This document shows, in pieces, positions 24,763 through 34,800 of a DNA stretch of 64,000 bases. The stretch is from an uncultured Poribacteria bacterium (GTDB taxonomy: Bacteria > Poribacteria > WGA-4E > WGA-3G): the NCBI GenBank assembly GCA_958295855.1, contig OY282383.1, positions 4,010,481-4,074,480 on the forward strand, given 5' to 3'. The translations under genes and the position numbers were made by a program. Positions within the stretch are counted from its first letter, which is position 1, and each line of letters starts with the position of its first letter. Under the pieces are notes generated by a model. It was not told the origin of the DNA and did not search any database. It saw nothing but the letters and a program-made list of their open reading frames with translations.

Positions 24763-27700
24763 GCGGAAGAAACTACTGAGTGACTTGCAAGACTTTGCCT
24801 TGCGGGGAAATGGGGTCGTTATCGGCAGCCCGGGCGTTGGAAAAACGTACTTAATGAAAGAACTCCGCCGAAGCTTAGATGCTGCTGAAATACCGGAACT
24901 CTTACTACCTATTGACCAGCTCGGAGATGGCACGGACGAAACTTTACAGCACGAGTTGTCTGATGAAGGCAATCTGATTGAAGATCTGATTGAAGAACTG
25001 AAATCTATTCCTATTTCAGATCAGAAAGCAATCTTATTGTTTGATGCCTTTGATGCCGCTCGAGATGAACAGACGCGCAAACGTTTTCTACACCTGATCC
25101 ACCGAGCAATTCACGAACTTAGCGAGTCTTGGAATGTCGTCGTTACAGTACGCACCTATGACGCAAAGAAATCTCGCGAACTTTTGGATCTGTTTGGCAC
25201 CCCTGATGGTAACGCATACCAGAGCAAAGACATCTTATGCCGACATTTCACAATTCCGCCTTTTGATGAGCATGAGATTCTACAAGCTTTTAAGCAAATT
25301 GAGTGCCCGAAATCCATATATAGGGATAGTTCTCAGGACTTTAAGAACATCCTTGCTAACCCGTTTAATCTCTGGCTATTGGAAAAGATTCTAAAAACTT
25401 CACAGGATCTGCCCGATTTTAGTCAGGTGAGTTCTGAAGTCCAACTCCTAGGTCTATTTTGGCAACGCCGAATTGACAATGAAAGCAGTGAGCACGTTTT
25501 GCGGCGAATCTCACGCAGAATGGTTAAAGAACGTTCATTGACTGTCAAGGTGGATGACATTTATGACGATGCGGATCTTGATAAACTAATGGGGAAAACA
25601 GCTTGGGATAAACTCCAGAGTGATGAAATCTTGGCAAAGGTCTCTTCAACCGGACAACGGGTTGCTTTTTCACACAACATTCTCTTTGACTACGCAATTA
25701 GCGTCCTGCTCATCGAAGACGATCCGCAACACCTCGAAAAGTTTATTCTTGAAGATTCGGCGCGGCCGCTCTTTCTGCGACCGAGTCTCACCTACTTTTT
25801 CACTCGCCTCTGGTACTATAACCCGGAAAGTTTCTGGAAGGCATTTTGGCACATTTTCCCAAGCGATCAGTCTGTACCTCTGCGCCTCGTCGCCCGCTTA
25901 ATTCCGACAAGCGTTATCGCGAACGAAGCACGTGAGCTTGACCAGTTGACCCCGCTTTTAGATAAACTACAGAACGAGGAAAATAAAGAAATCGCAAACG
26001 AGGCAATAACACGCCTCTTGCAGTCACTTCAAGCCCTACAAATTAAGCGTGACGAACTCTGGAGCAAATTTTTCGATCAGGTTTCGTCACACTTGCATGC
26101 CAACTTTGCTTGGGAGTTGGCAAACCTCACCTCGGAAATCCTTGAGCGGGCGACACAGGCCGGCACAGCCATCATAGATGCTTGCGGACAGGTTGGCCGG
26201 CGGTTACTTGAATGGGTATGGCAAGAGAAAGAAACAGACGAAGACAATTGGTATAATCGGTTGGGGGGGCGTTGGGCGGTGCCGCTTGTTGCTAAAACGT
26301 ACGGTACGAACATCGAAAAGTCTCGAACACTTCTCGAAAAGGTTCTCGAATTGACGCAGGTGGACAATTTCCCGATAGCCTTCCTGTCATGGTTGACTGA
26401 ACATGTTGACAAAATTTGGGATCATGATGCTGAATTTGTCATCTCAATCTATCACACTGTTTTTTCACACCAGTTCGACAGCGATGGAGAGACGAAACGA
26501 GGCGGCCCTGTTTTTCCCATAACAACCTATCGGAGCCAGGATTACGGCATGTGCCAATATCGGTTGATAAAACATCTTCCTAATTTTCTTAGAGCCTTTC
26601 CATTAGATGCAACACGGGCCGTGATTCAAAGCTTGAACGTCTTTATTGTTAGAGAACATATCATCGGATACCCCAAAGAAGGCGTGGCATTTGAAGATTT
26701 GATAGAGACGTTCAATTTTCGCGGAAAACCCGCGTACTTTGTGGAAGACAGTAGTTATATATGGGATGCGCGAAAGTTTTCAAATAAACCGATTGAAATG
26801 GCAGATACGCTGTTTGAATTCATCGAAGAATTGGCTATGTCGGAAGATGCACGTCTTGATGCACTGCTTGACGTTTTTCGTGATGAGGTGTGGGTCGCGT
26901 TTTTCTGGAAACGACTCTTAAACACAGCATCAAAGTTTCCTAAGGTTTTCGCACCACGTGTGTTTGAATTGTGCATCGCGAAACCGATATTGAAAAGTGA
27001 CGATGTCGTTTACGAACTCTGTCTGTTTTTAAAAGCTGCTGCGTATGAGTTTACGTTAGACGCACTTCGTCAGATTGAGGGCAGTATCTTGTCACTCCCA
27101 AGGAAAGTAGTTGGTGAGAAATGTCGCCGCATTCTCGAACATCGTAGAAATAGACTCCTTTCACAAATCCCGATCAATTTGCTACGTACTGATGAGGCAA
27201 AGACAATCCGGGAAGAGATGGAGCGTGAAAACAGTGTTCCAGAGAACCAACCGCTGGTTAGTTTCAGTACCACATCAGAAACCGTTACCGAGGAAAAGTG
27301 GCTTCAAAGCAAGGGCATTGATACGACTAAGCCTGAAAATCAAGAATTACGCCGATTTTCCGAGCCGCTTAATAAATTCATTTCAGATTGGCGAAATGAT
27401 GTGCCAACTCCTGAAGCCGCTGAATTGATTTTACCACGGTTACGGGAAGTGTACGCCGCTCTAAAAAGCAACACGCACGCCGATAAAGAAGTGATTAATT
27501 TACTCTGGCATCATTTAGCCGATTGTGCGGCAATCCTCGGTCGAGTTGCTAATAAGCTTGCGCGTGACTCATATACTTTTTGCCGACAGGTGCTCCTACA
27601 TAGTGCAACGCATGAGCTGCCCAAACCAAATCCCGAACGGGATGCACAATTTGATACTTCAGATTACTCTCCATTTCCACGACATAAAGCGGCTAGTGGG

Positions 27701-28813
27701 CTACTCAACCTTGCGTTTCACCAACCTTATGCGGAAATATTGGACGCAATAGAGAGACTTGCGGCTGACCCCGTGCCCTCTGTGCGGATGGTAACAGCGA
27801 TGGAATTGGCGAAGGTTTACGTCAAAGCACCGGAGAGGTTTTGGCACATCATGGACAAGAGGGCAGCACATGAACGAAACCGCAGCGTGCAAAAATATCT
27901 CTACTTTACATTGACTCGGGTCGTCGCAAGAGAAAAAGAGAATGAAGCTAAAACAATCCGCGTCCTGGCGGAGCTGCTTAGGCACACACCGCTCTCTACA
28001 GAAAGGTTGGAGCCATCAGATTCGCTTATTGATTTGTTGATGTGGTTGGCAATCAACCGTGAGAATTCATGGGCATTGAAAACAATCGAACATAGTTTTT
28101 TCAAAGACCCAATCCGGTTTGCTAATCCCTTGGCTCACGCTGTGGCTCGGGTCATGGAAGATTACGTGGCACCGAAAAACCTTGAAACGCCTGATGGATG
28201 CGAAAGGATAGAACGGGCCATTTTATGGGTAAGCAAAGCCATTACTGTAGCCTCCGATGGGATTAAGGAGTTGTGTCTCACCCTCAAGAAGCAGAGAACA
28301 GAAAAAGTAGAGAAAAAGTTACACGACACCTACAGAGTGATTGATAAGGTTATCATGCGGCTTTACTTTACGGTAGCACACGCCAGAGGGCCGTCCGAGA
28401 AACCCACAGAGGAAATTCCCTACGACTTGCGCTGTCGTTTCTACAAAGCAGTCAAGCCGCTGATGGAACAGATTATTGCTTTCGCGCAAAACCCAGAAAG
28501 CGGTATCATGTTCGCGCCGACAGCACACTATTTCATGCAAGTCCTAACAAGTTTTCTCAGCTGCAATCCGAAAGAGGTTTTGCACTTAGCAGCGGGAGTC
28601 ACGATTTCAAGTGAACGGTTTGGTTATACGCTCGACTCCATAGCGGTTCGCGATGTCGTCGAATTCGTCGAAATTGTCCTCGCTGACTATCGAGATGAAG
28701 TGTGCGATGGCGAAGGCTTGGAAGACCTGCTGAGTCTATTAGATCTTTTCGCCAAAACAGGCTGGTCGGATGCACTTAAGCTCGTCTGGCGGCTTGATGA
28801 GGTTTTCCGGTAG
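24752..28813 (+). CDS. STAND/NACHT-like P-loop NTPase with long helical-repeat C-terminus
   Basis: The 1353-residue protein opens with an NTPase: Walker A GSPGVGKT (residues 25-32), Walker B ILLFDAFDAA (94-103) and a sensor strand VVVTVRTYD (129-137). A winged-helix-like segment ends near SHNILFDYAISVLL (about 300-325). The remaining 1,000 residues are alpha-helical and look like HEAT/ARM solenoids, for example around residues 975-1060 (ASGLLNLAFH then ADPVPSVRMVTAMELAKVYV). This is the build of STAND sensors that bind a viral protein through repeats and activate an effector; here the effector is the overlapping SIR2 gene. The ligand is unknown, and no known Avs family can be assigned by eye. 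Confidence 0.78.
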   Translation: MKIKRKKLLSDLQDFALRGNGVVIGSPGVGKTYLMKELRRSLDAAEIPELLLPIDQLGDGTDETLQHELSDEGNLIEDLIEELKSIPISDQKAILLFDAFDAARDEQTRKRFLHLIHRAIHELSESWNVVVTVRTYDAKKSRELLDLFGTPDGNAYQSKDILCRHFTIPPFDEHEILQAFKQIECPKSIYRDSSQDFKNILANPFNLWLLEKILKTSQDLPDFSQVSSEVQLLGLFWQRRIDNESSEHVLRRISRRMVKERSLTVKVDDIYDDADLDKLMGKTAWDKLQSDEILAKVSSTGQRVAFSHNILFDYAISVLLIEDDPQHLEKFILEDSARPLFLRPSLTYFFTRLWYYNPESFWKAFWHIFPSDQSVPLRLVARLIPTSVIANEARELDQLTPLLDKLQNEENKEIANEAITRLLQSLQALQIKRDELWSKFFDQVSSHLHANFAWELANLTSEILERATQAGTAIIDACGQVGRRLLEWVWQEKETDEDNWYNRLGGRWAVPLVAKTYGTNIEKSRTLLEKVLELTQVDNFPIAFLSWLTEHVDKIWDHDAEFVISIYHTVFSHQFDSDGETKRGGPVFPITTYRSQDYGMCQYRLIKHLPNFLRAFPLDATRAVIQSLNVFIVREHIIGYPKEGVAFEDLIETFNFRGKPAYFVEDSSYIWDARKFSNKPIEMADTLFEFIEELAMSEDARLDALLDVFRDEVWVAFFWKRLLNTASKFPKVFAPRVFELCIAKPILKSDDVVYELCLFLKAAAYEFTLDALRQIEGSILSLPRKVVGEKCRRILEHRRNRLLSQIPINLLRTDEAKTIREEMERENSVPENQPLVSFSTTSETVTEEKWLQSKGIDTTKPENQELRRFSEPLNKFISDWRNDVPTPEAAELILPRLREVYAALKSNTHADKEVINLLWHHLADCAAILGRVANKLARDSYTFCRQVLLHSATHELPKPNPERDAQFDTSDYSPFPRHKAASGLLNLAFHQPYAEILDAIERLAADPVPSVRMVTAMELAKVYVKAPERFWHIMDKRAAHERNRSVQKYLYFTLTRVVAREKENEAKTIRVLAELLRHTPLSTERLEPSDSLIDLLMWLAINRENSWALKTIEHSFFKDPIRFANPLAHAVARVMEDYVAPKNLETPDGCERIERAILWVSKAITVASDGIKELCLTLKKQRTEKVEKKLHDTYRVIDKVIMRLYFTVAHARGPSEKPTEEIPYDLRCRFYKAVKPLMEQIIAFAQNPESGIMFAPTAHYFMQVLTSFLSCNPKEVLHLAAGVTISSERFGYTLDSIAVRDVVEFVEIVLADYRDEVCDGEGLEDLLSLLDLFAKTGWSDALKLVWRLDEVFR

Positions 28814-28828
28814 ACTGACCATTTCTTT

Positions 28829-28855
28829 TGTAAGGGCGGATCTCTGTATCCGCCC
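28829..28855 (+). repeat. R5 palindrome, copy 3
   Basis: TGTAAGGGCGGAT with an 8-bp stem GGGCGGAT / ATCCGCCC (28834-28841 with 28848-28855), 16 bp after the STAND gene stop. It may act as a 3' hairpin. The following stretch to the Rieske promoter holds no convincing gene. Confidence 0.8.
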
Positions 28856-29017
28856 GTCTCTAAGGTTTCCCTTAAACCTTCAATAAGACGTTTGGCGCAA
28901 ACTTTTTTCATGCACCTAAGGATTTCCGTGAGAAAGATAATGCACGGGCAGTGCCACAGGGCCTGCCCATATCCGAACATCCCGGTCACGTGATTCCGTG
29001 AGTGAAACGAAAAACGG

Positions 29018-29046
29018 TTGACAAATTCAGGAGGACATGGTATACT
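29018..29046 (+). promoter_or_regulatory. Strong sigma-70 promoter of the respiratory cluster
   Basis: A perfect TTGACA (29018-29023), a 17-bp spacer, then TATACT (29041-29046). This is the best promoter match in the window, and it precedes the Rieske/cytochrome b genes. Confidence 0.85.
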
Positions 29047-29141
29047 AATTTAGTATTAATGCGATTTTTTCGATGATATTTATTTGGATTCGGCTATAAT
29101 GTATGCCGTTTACTGTTTACCTTTGATCTTAATTTTCACTT

Positions 29142-29187
29142 GTAGGAGCCGGGGCATTCGGCACCGAACCGAATACGGAACTCCTAC
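29142..29187 (+). promoter_or_regulatory. Long leader hairpin before the Rieske gene
   Basis: GTAGGAG (29142-29148) pairs with CTCCTAC (29181-29187), and the inner ATTCGG (29156-29161) pairs with CCGAAT (29169-29174). It lies in the roughly 150-nt leader between the promoter and the GTG start. It could be a regulatory RNA element or a repeat of the same insertion class as R1/R5. Confidence 0.55.
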
Positions 29188-29203
29188 GAAATTGGGGGCC
29201 GAA

Positions 29204-29692
29204 GTGGTATCTCGACGTAAATTTTTCAAATTTCTCGGTTGGGGAAATTTCACCGCAGCACTGGGCTTGTGTTTCGGACCGGGTTTGGTTCGGTATCTCT
29301 ATCCACGTGTGCTGTTTGAACCGTCCTCTATTTTTAAAGCAGGCTTCCCGGCAGAATACCCCCCAGGGAGCGTTAGCGAAAAGTTTAAAAAAGAACCGTT
29401 TGGCGTTTGGATTGTCCGAAAGGAAGATGGAGAATTCTACGCTTTATTAACGATATGCACGCATCTCGGATGCACACCGCGATGGTTGGGTTCTGAAAAT
29501 AAGTTCAAGTGTCCATGTCATGGGAGCGGATTCGACAGAGATGGCATTAACTACGAAGGGCCTGCGCCCCGCCCCCTCGAACGCGTTAAAATTACATTGG
29601 CAGAAGACGGTCAGATTGAGATCGACAAGTCTGTGAAGTTTTTAGGCGAGAAGGATCAGTGGGGCGACCTAGGTGCCTTTTTGAAGGTTTAA
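29204..29692 (+). CDS. Rieske 2Fe-2S protein of a cytochrome bc complex
   Basis: The 162-residue protein starts with a twin-arginine-type sequence (VSRRKFFKFLGWG) and a hydrophobic anchor (about 8-28). The Rieske cluster motifs are CTHLGC (85-90) and CPCHGSGF (103-110): Cys85, His87, Cys103 and His106 bind the cluster, and Cys90/Cys105 form the disulphide. I place the start at GTG 29204 because the twin-arginine motif then falls at the N-terminus and the upstream in-frame DNA is the leader hairpin. It takes electrons from quinol and passes them to c-type haem. The two cytochrome b genes follow. Confidence 0.9.
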   Translation: MVSRRKFFKFLGWGNFTAALGLCFGPGLVRYLYPRVLFEPSSIFKAGFPAEYPPGSVSEKFKKEPFGVWIVRKEDGEFYALLTICTHLGCTPRWLGSENKFKCPCHGSGFDRDGINYEGPAPRPLERVKITLAEDGQIEIDKSVKFLGEKDQWGDLGAFLKV

Positions 29693-29839
29693 AGACTAGA
29701 GATGGGTTGTGTCTGGCTCCGGTGCAAGCACTTTAACAAAGCGTCCAATGTAAGCGCGCGCTTGAAAAGCGAGCCTACAAGCAGACAGAAAACATGGATG
29801 CTGAACTGTACGAGAAAGGCTTTAATGTAAGAAACAAAA

Positions 29840-29866
29840 AAGTTGCTTGCTAATCACTCGCAACTT
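29840..29866 (+). repeat. R4 hairpin (AAGTTGC...GCAACTT), copy 1
   Basis: A 7-bp stem AAGTTGC / GCAACTT with loop TTGCTAATCACTC, about 80 bp upstream of the cytochrome b gene. A near-identical copy is at 31793-31819. Confidence 0.75.
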
Positions 29867-29945
29867 GGTGGCGCTTGCGAAGCCAAAACTTGAGATGGAA
29901 GAGTGGCGAAGCATGCGAGCCGAAACTTGCTAGCGATAGGAAAAT

Positions 29946-30716
29946 ATGAACGAAGAACGTAAAGGGCTGAAAGAAAAGATTACGAATTCCGATATTTGGC
30001 GCTCTATATTCCGCCACGGATATGAAAACACCGGTCGCCGGTATACGTTACAGGTGCTCCAAAACGTCTGGTTGCATCTCCATCCCCCTCGGGTCTCCCG
30101 GCACGCGCTCAATTTCCGCTTCACCTGGTGTATGGGCGGCATCACCTTTCTCATGTTTCTGGTGACAGCTGTCACAGGCGTACTGCTGATGTTCTACTAC
30201 CGCCCGACAGCTGAATATGCCTTCAGCGATGTGCAGTACCTCGAATTTGACATTCCGTTCGGGATGCTGCTGCGCAATATGCACCGCTGGGCAGCCCATG
30301 GTATGGTAATCTCGGTCATGCTACACATGTTCCGGGTGTTCTTAACCGGGTCGTATAAGAAACCGCGAGAGTTCAACTGGGGAGTCGGTGTCATCCTGCT
30401 GCTCGTAACATTTTTCTTGAGCTTCACCGGTTACCTGCTGCCCTGGGACCAGCTCGCCTTTTGGGCTGTGACTGTCGGCACCAACATGGCACGCGCAACA
30501 CCCGTGTTGGGGCACGAGGGGCCGTTCGCCCCGGAACCCATTACGCAAGCGAATGATGTCCGATTCGCACTGCTGGCTGGCACAATTGTGGGCCCGTCCA
30601 CGCTGCTAAGATTCTATATCTTACACTGTGTTGCGGTACCGCTGTTAGCGAGCGTGCTGATGGCGTTGCATTTCTGGCGCGTCCGTAAAGATGGTGGTAT
30701 ATCTGGACCCCTATAA
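29946..30716 (+). CDS. Cytochrome b6-type N-terminal cytochrome b subunit
   Basis: The 256-residue membrane protein has four helices with bis-His haem b ligands at His113/His127 (RNMHRWAAH and MLHMFRVFLTG) and His227/His242 (ILHCVAVP and ALHFWRV). The 14- and 15-residue spacings match cytochrome b6. FTWCMGGITF (Cys62) aligns with the b6 FYCLGGITL segment whose Cys binds the extra haem ci, so a covalent high-spin haem is predicted. GYLLPWDQ is the quinol-site loop. It is split from its C-terminal partner as in b6f/b6c complexes and is cotranscribed with the Rieske gene. Confidence 0.92.
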   Translation: MNEERKGLKEKITNSDIWRSIFRHGYENTGRRYTLQVLQNVWLHLHPPRVSRHALNFRFTWCMGGITFLMFLVTAVTGVLLMFYYRPTAEYAFSDVQYLEFDIPFGMLLRNMHRWAAHGMVISVMLHMFRVFLTGSYKKPREFNWGVGVILLLVTFFLSFTGYLLPWDQLAFWAVTVGTNMARATPVLGHEGPFAPEPITQANDVRFALLAGTIVGPSTLLRFYILHCVAVPLLASVLMALHFWRVRKDGGISGPL

Positions 30717-30838
30717 CGCGATAAGCGCGCGGTTGGGAAACCTTTCAATATAACCTTGGGCATCTATAAGAAGCAAGTGCACGGTTAGACGCCGGTGCCT
30801 ATAGGAAGAAAAACACTGCCCGCGCAAAGGAGCTGAAT

Positions 30839-31705
30839 ATGGAGCATTTTATAGCACTGGTGACTAAGCCCGATAATGTCCCCATCGTGGCTATCCTCTT
30901 TTTGATACCCTATTTTCTCTGGCTTTCGTATCGGCAAGCCCGCCAGACGGACCTGGCTGGTGTCCCATCGGATGCCGCGCTTAACGATAAGGTTTACGTG
31001 TGGCCCTACTTGTGCCGGAATGAGTTCATCTGTGCAATTATCGTGATGCTGGTGCTCGGTATCTGGTCTATTACGATTGACGCGCCGCTTGAAGAACCGA
31101 GCGACCCGACGAAAACGCCAAACCCTTCTAAAGCGCCCTGGTACTTCCTCGCGCTACAGGAAATGCTGGTCTACTTCGATCCGTGGGTTGCGGGCGTGGT
31201 GTTGCCGGGGCTTATTATCGCAGGGCTCATCGCTATTCCCTACGTAGATATTAACCCAAAAGGGAAAGGGTACTATACAATAAAGGAGCGGCCCTTCGCA
31301 CTGGCAGTGTTCTGTTTCGGGTTTATCATTTTATGGATTGTCTTGATGGTAGTGGGTACCTTCCTGAGAGGGCCGGGTTGGAACTTTTTTGCGCCATGGC
31401 AAAAGTGGGATCCACACCTTGTTGTGCCGTTAACGAACGTGAATCTGTCCTACCTCTTCGGGATCCGCGACGAGCCGACAGCTAACTTCTTCGGGTTTGT
31501 TGTGGTTGCAGGGTACTACGCCCTCGGTCCGATTTTTTACGTATGGAAACAGAAAAGCAGTCGTTTTTTACAAGAACTTGGACTCGTTCGATATATCCTT
31601 GTCTCCTTTCTGTTCTTAACCATGCTTGCATTGCCCATTAAAATGGTACTGCGATTGGGCTTGAATATCAAGTACGTCTGGGTATCGCCGTGGTTCAACA
31701 TCTAG
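30839..31705 (+). CDS. Cytochrome b C-terminal domain subunit (subunit-IV-like)
   Basis: This 288-residue protein has about six hydrophobic helices. The first part matches the C-terminal half of cytochrome b, including KAPWYFLALQEMLVYFDPW, which is the Qo-site PEWY region with Ala-Pro in place of Pro-Glu. YVDINPKGKGYYT and GPGWNFFAPWQKWD follow. The last third adds helices beyond a normal subunit IV. The changed PEWY motif is known from menaquinol-type bc complexes, so a low-potential quinol is likely (inference). It sits 122 bp after the cytochrome b6-like gene, in the same operon. Confidence 0.88.
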   Translation: MEHFIALVTKPDNVPIVAILFLIPYFLWLSYRQARQTDLAGVPSDAALNDKVYVWPYLCRNEFICAIIVMLVLGIWSITIDAPLEEPSDPTKTPNPSKAPWYFLALQEMLVYFDPWVAGVVLPGLIIAGLIAIPYVDINPKGKGYYTIKERPFALAVFCFGFIILWIVLMVVGTFLRGPGWNFFAPWQKWDPHLVVPLTNVNLSYLFGIRDEPTANFFGFVVVAGYYALGPIFYVWKQKSSRFLQELGLVRYILVSFLFLTMLALPIKMVLRLGLNIKYVWVSPWFNI

Positions 31706-31738
31706 TTTTTTGTAAGGCTGCAGGTGCTCAATAAAGAT

Positions 31739-31760
31739 GGGCGGAGACAGGGTGCCGCCC
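31739..31760 (-). repeat. R5 palindrome, copy 4 (inverted)
   Basis: GGGCGG (31739-31744) pairs with CCGCCC (31755-31760), followed by TTACGA, which is the reverse complement of the GTAAGGG flank of the other copies. Confidence 0.75.
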
Positions 31761-31792
31761 TTACGAATCAACCAACAATGTAAGCAATAAAA

Positions 31793-31819
31793 AAGTTGCT
31801 CACTAATCACTCGCAACTT
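31793..31819 (+). repeat. R4 hairpin, copy 2, abutting a ribosome binding site
   Basis: AAGTTGC (31793-31799) pairs with GCAACTT (31813-31819) around TCACTAATCACTC. It runs straight into GGAGG (31820-31824), the ribosome binding site of the octahaem gene. Confidence 0.8.
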
Positions 31820-31835
31820 GGAGGTCAAACATTTC

Positions 31836-34800
31836 GTGAGGAGCAAAAAAGAGATTCCCGCTGAAAGTAAATCGTATTCTGCTTTGTTCTTTCTTCTTTC
31901 AGGACTGTTAGGATTAGTCACCTTATGGGGGTTTTGGAGTGAGATGATTACCCGCCGTCCGTGGAAGCAGATTCAGCAACATTTTTATCAATACGAATAT
32001 GAAAAGACACAGGCAGAATTGGAGAATGCCAAGCTCACCTTGCCCGAACTCCCCGAGCCGCAAGAGGTTGACCCGAGAGTGCTGAGAAGCTTGACGAAGG
32101 CTGTGGAAACCGCGCAGGTCGCGCTTGACGAAGCACTGCAAGAACGGAAATTCCGGCAGAGCGAATCCGACGCAATTAATTATAAATATCAGCACAGTCT
32201 CCACGAAGCCAAAGCGCATGACACAAGTGGGCACGGTGCAACGGTCGAAAAATGGCAGAAGAAATTGGCTGAACTTGAATCCCTGATTGAAGGCACCCTG
32301 ACAGCAGCAGTCCTGAACGCCGAAACCGTCTTCGCGGACGCAAACAGAGCGTTGGCACAGTTCTACCAAACCAACGGTGCCCTGCAGGACGCGCTCAGCA
32401 CCTACCTCATCGCGCAGAAATATAAGCCGCAAGATGCAGACATCACCCAAGGCATCGACGATGTGCAAACCGAACTGGAATCGCTTCAAGCCGACAAAGC
32501 AAGACATGAAGCCGTCGCCCGCAGCCAGGAAAAACTGGATTCGCTGGGCGGCATCAAGCGAAACTTTTTCGGAAGTCTGTTAGAGAACCCATTTCACAAA
32601 ACCCGCACCATCGTTCAGTATTATCTCGAAGAGTTCGACTATACCGCTGACAGGTGCGCGACATGCCACTTCTCCGCAGACAGAATCGGCTATGAACAGG
32701 CTGCGCAAGAAATATTTGAAGTCGAAGGCGACGGCGAAAACCCTGTTGCCCATCGCCTCAAGCACGCAAACGTCAAAGTCGGCAGTGAAAACGTTGTCAT
32801 CGATGGATTTGAGGCGGAAGAAGATGAGTATACATTAGCCGCAAACGGTACCCTCACCTTCACCGATGTGGATGTTTTCGGCGAAGTGGAAATCTCGTAC
32901 GAGACCGGCTACCGCTCAGTGCTTCAGACGCATCCCCATCGCGATGTCCTCCTCGCCAAGCACCCTGTCGATCGATTTGGATGTACGCCATGCCACGGGG
33001 GACAAGGACAGGCACTAACAGCGAAGGCTGCCCACGCCTTAACGCACGCGGAATACTGGCTCACCCCCGTGCTAGGATTAGATGAACATACAGGCAGAAC
33101 ATCCGAAGAGACAAAGGGCTACATGGAGTCTAACTGCCGCCGATGCCACGATGGCATGATGATGTTAGATTACACGAACCCGGAAACAGGAGAACAGCAG
33201 GACTATTCGCCGAATCTTACCAGAGGGTTGGCACTCTTCGAGGACCTTGGATGTCACGGATGCCACGCCGTAGAAGGGTATAGCACGCTCGAAAACATAG
33301 ATAAAGTCGCACCATCGCTCGCAAAAGTTGGAAGTAAGGTACAGGATACCGCATGGCTTGAAAACTGGATTAAGAAACCGGAAGCATACCTGCCCAATAC
33401 CACAATGCCAAACTTCTTTCCTGCCGAAGGCATGAGCCAAGTTGTCTACCTTAAGAACGGCGGGAAGCGCACGGGTGCTGTTACAAAAACCGCCAACGGC
33501 ATCGTTATTAAAACGGACGATGGCACAGAGTATCCTTATTCCGATGATTACGTTCTTCGAATTGTTGACGAAGTCAAATCTATTGCCGCCTACCTTGCGC
33601 AGATGACAGATCCGCTTCTCGACGAATCGTCTGAAAACTATTCCACATCTGAACGCGCCCTTAAAGCGGGGGAAGAGACTGTGAAAACGGTGGGGTGTCT
33701 CACCTGCCATGCAGTTGATGGGTTGGGTAGCGATTTCGCACCGGCATTGGACAGCGTTGGCACAAAAGTTACGGCGAGCTACCTACGCCAGTGGATTAGC
33801 GATCCGAAAGCCTACGATGCGGATACAACTATGCCCAGCTTGCGGTTGAGCAAGAATGAAATAGACAACGTCGTTGCCTATCTGATGAGCCTACAACAGG
33901 CAATGCCTTCCGCCGTCTCGGAGTCAATCGGCGAAGTAGATGTAGCCGAAGGCGAGGCACTCACCCGGACTTACGGATGCTTCGGTTGCCACGAGATTCC
34001 TGGCTTTGAAAATGAATCGAAAGTTGGTGCAGATCTGGGTGAATTCGGTTCAAAAACGACTGAGGAATTCGACTTCGGTGATACGGTGGACGTTGAGCAT
34101 AACTGGACAGGCTGGACGCTGGGGAAAATCACAAATCCACGGCGTTACCAAACGCGTCGGATTATCTCACGGATGCCGGTTTTCCAAGTAGACGAAGAAG
34201 ACGCAAAAGCACTCGCTGTGCTTCTGAAGAGTTTCCAATCTGCACAGTACCCGCTCAGTTATATCTACAAGCACGCCGCGGAGCCGACCCAGGTCGAAAA
34301 ACTGAACCGCATCGATGCTGGCAGACGCTTATCGAAAAAATATAACTGCACAGGATGCCACGAGATTGAGGGAAAAGGTGGCAGCTATAAAGAGGTTGTG
34401 ATAGCACACGAAGGCCTAGACGAGATTACGGCGAAGCAGTTTTCGCCACCGACCTTGCAAGCTGAGGGCGCGAGGGTGTATCCGCACTGGTTGTTTGCGT
34501 TTCTCAAAGAGCCCACCGATATCCGCTACGGGCTCAAGGTTCGGATGCCCACCTTCGGAATGTCAGATGACGAAGCCACGACGCTTGTCAAATACTTCTC
34601 AGCCCTAGACGATGAACCGTTCCCTTATGAAACACTTGAACCGCCACTGTCAACCCGCGCAGAATTGCGAGTCGGCAAACAGATCTTTGACGCGCTGCAG
34701 TGTATTTCCTGTCACCCTGCCAAAGGTGAGGTAATTCCAGATGGCAGTGACAAGGCAGGAAGACCGGACCTCTCCTTGGCGAAAGAACGACTTAAAGCGG

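Noticed and set aside
32176..33710. Several minus-strand frames opposite the octahaem gene
   Set aside because: They lie opposite regular CxxCH-bearing coding sequence and show no motifs of their own.
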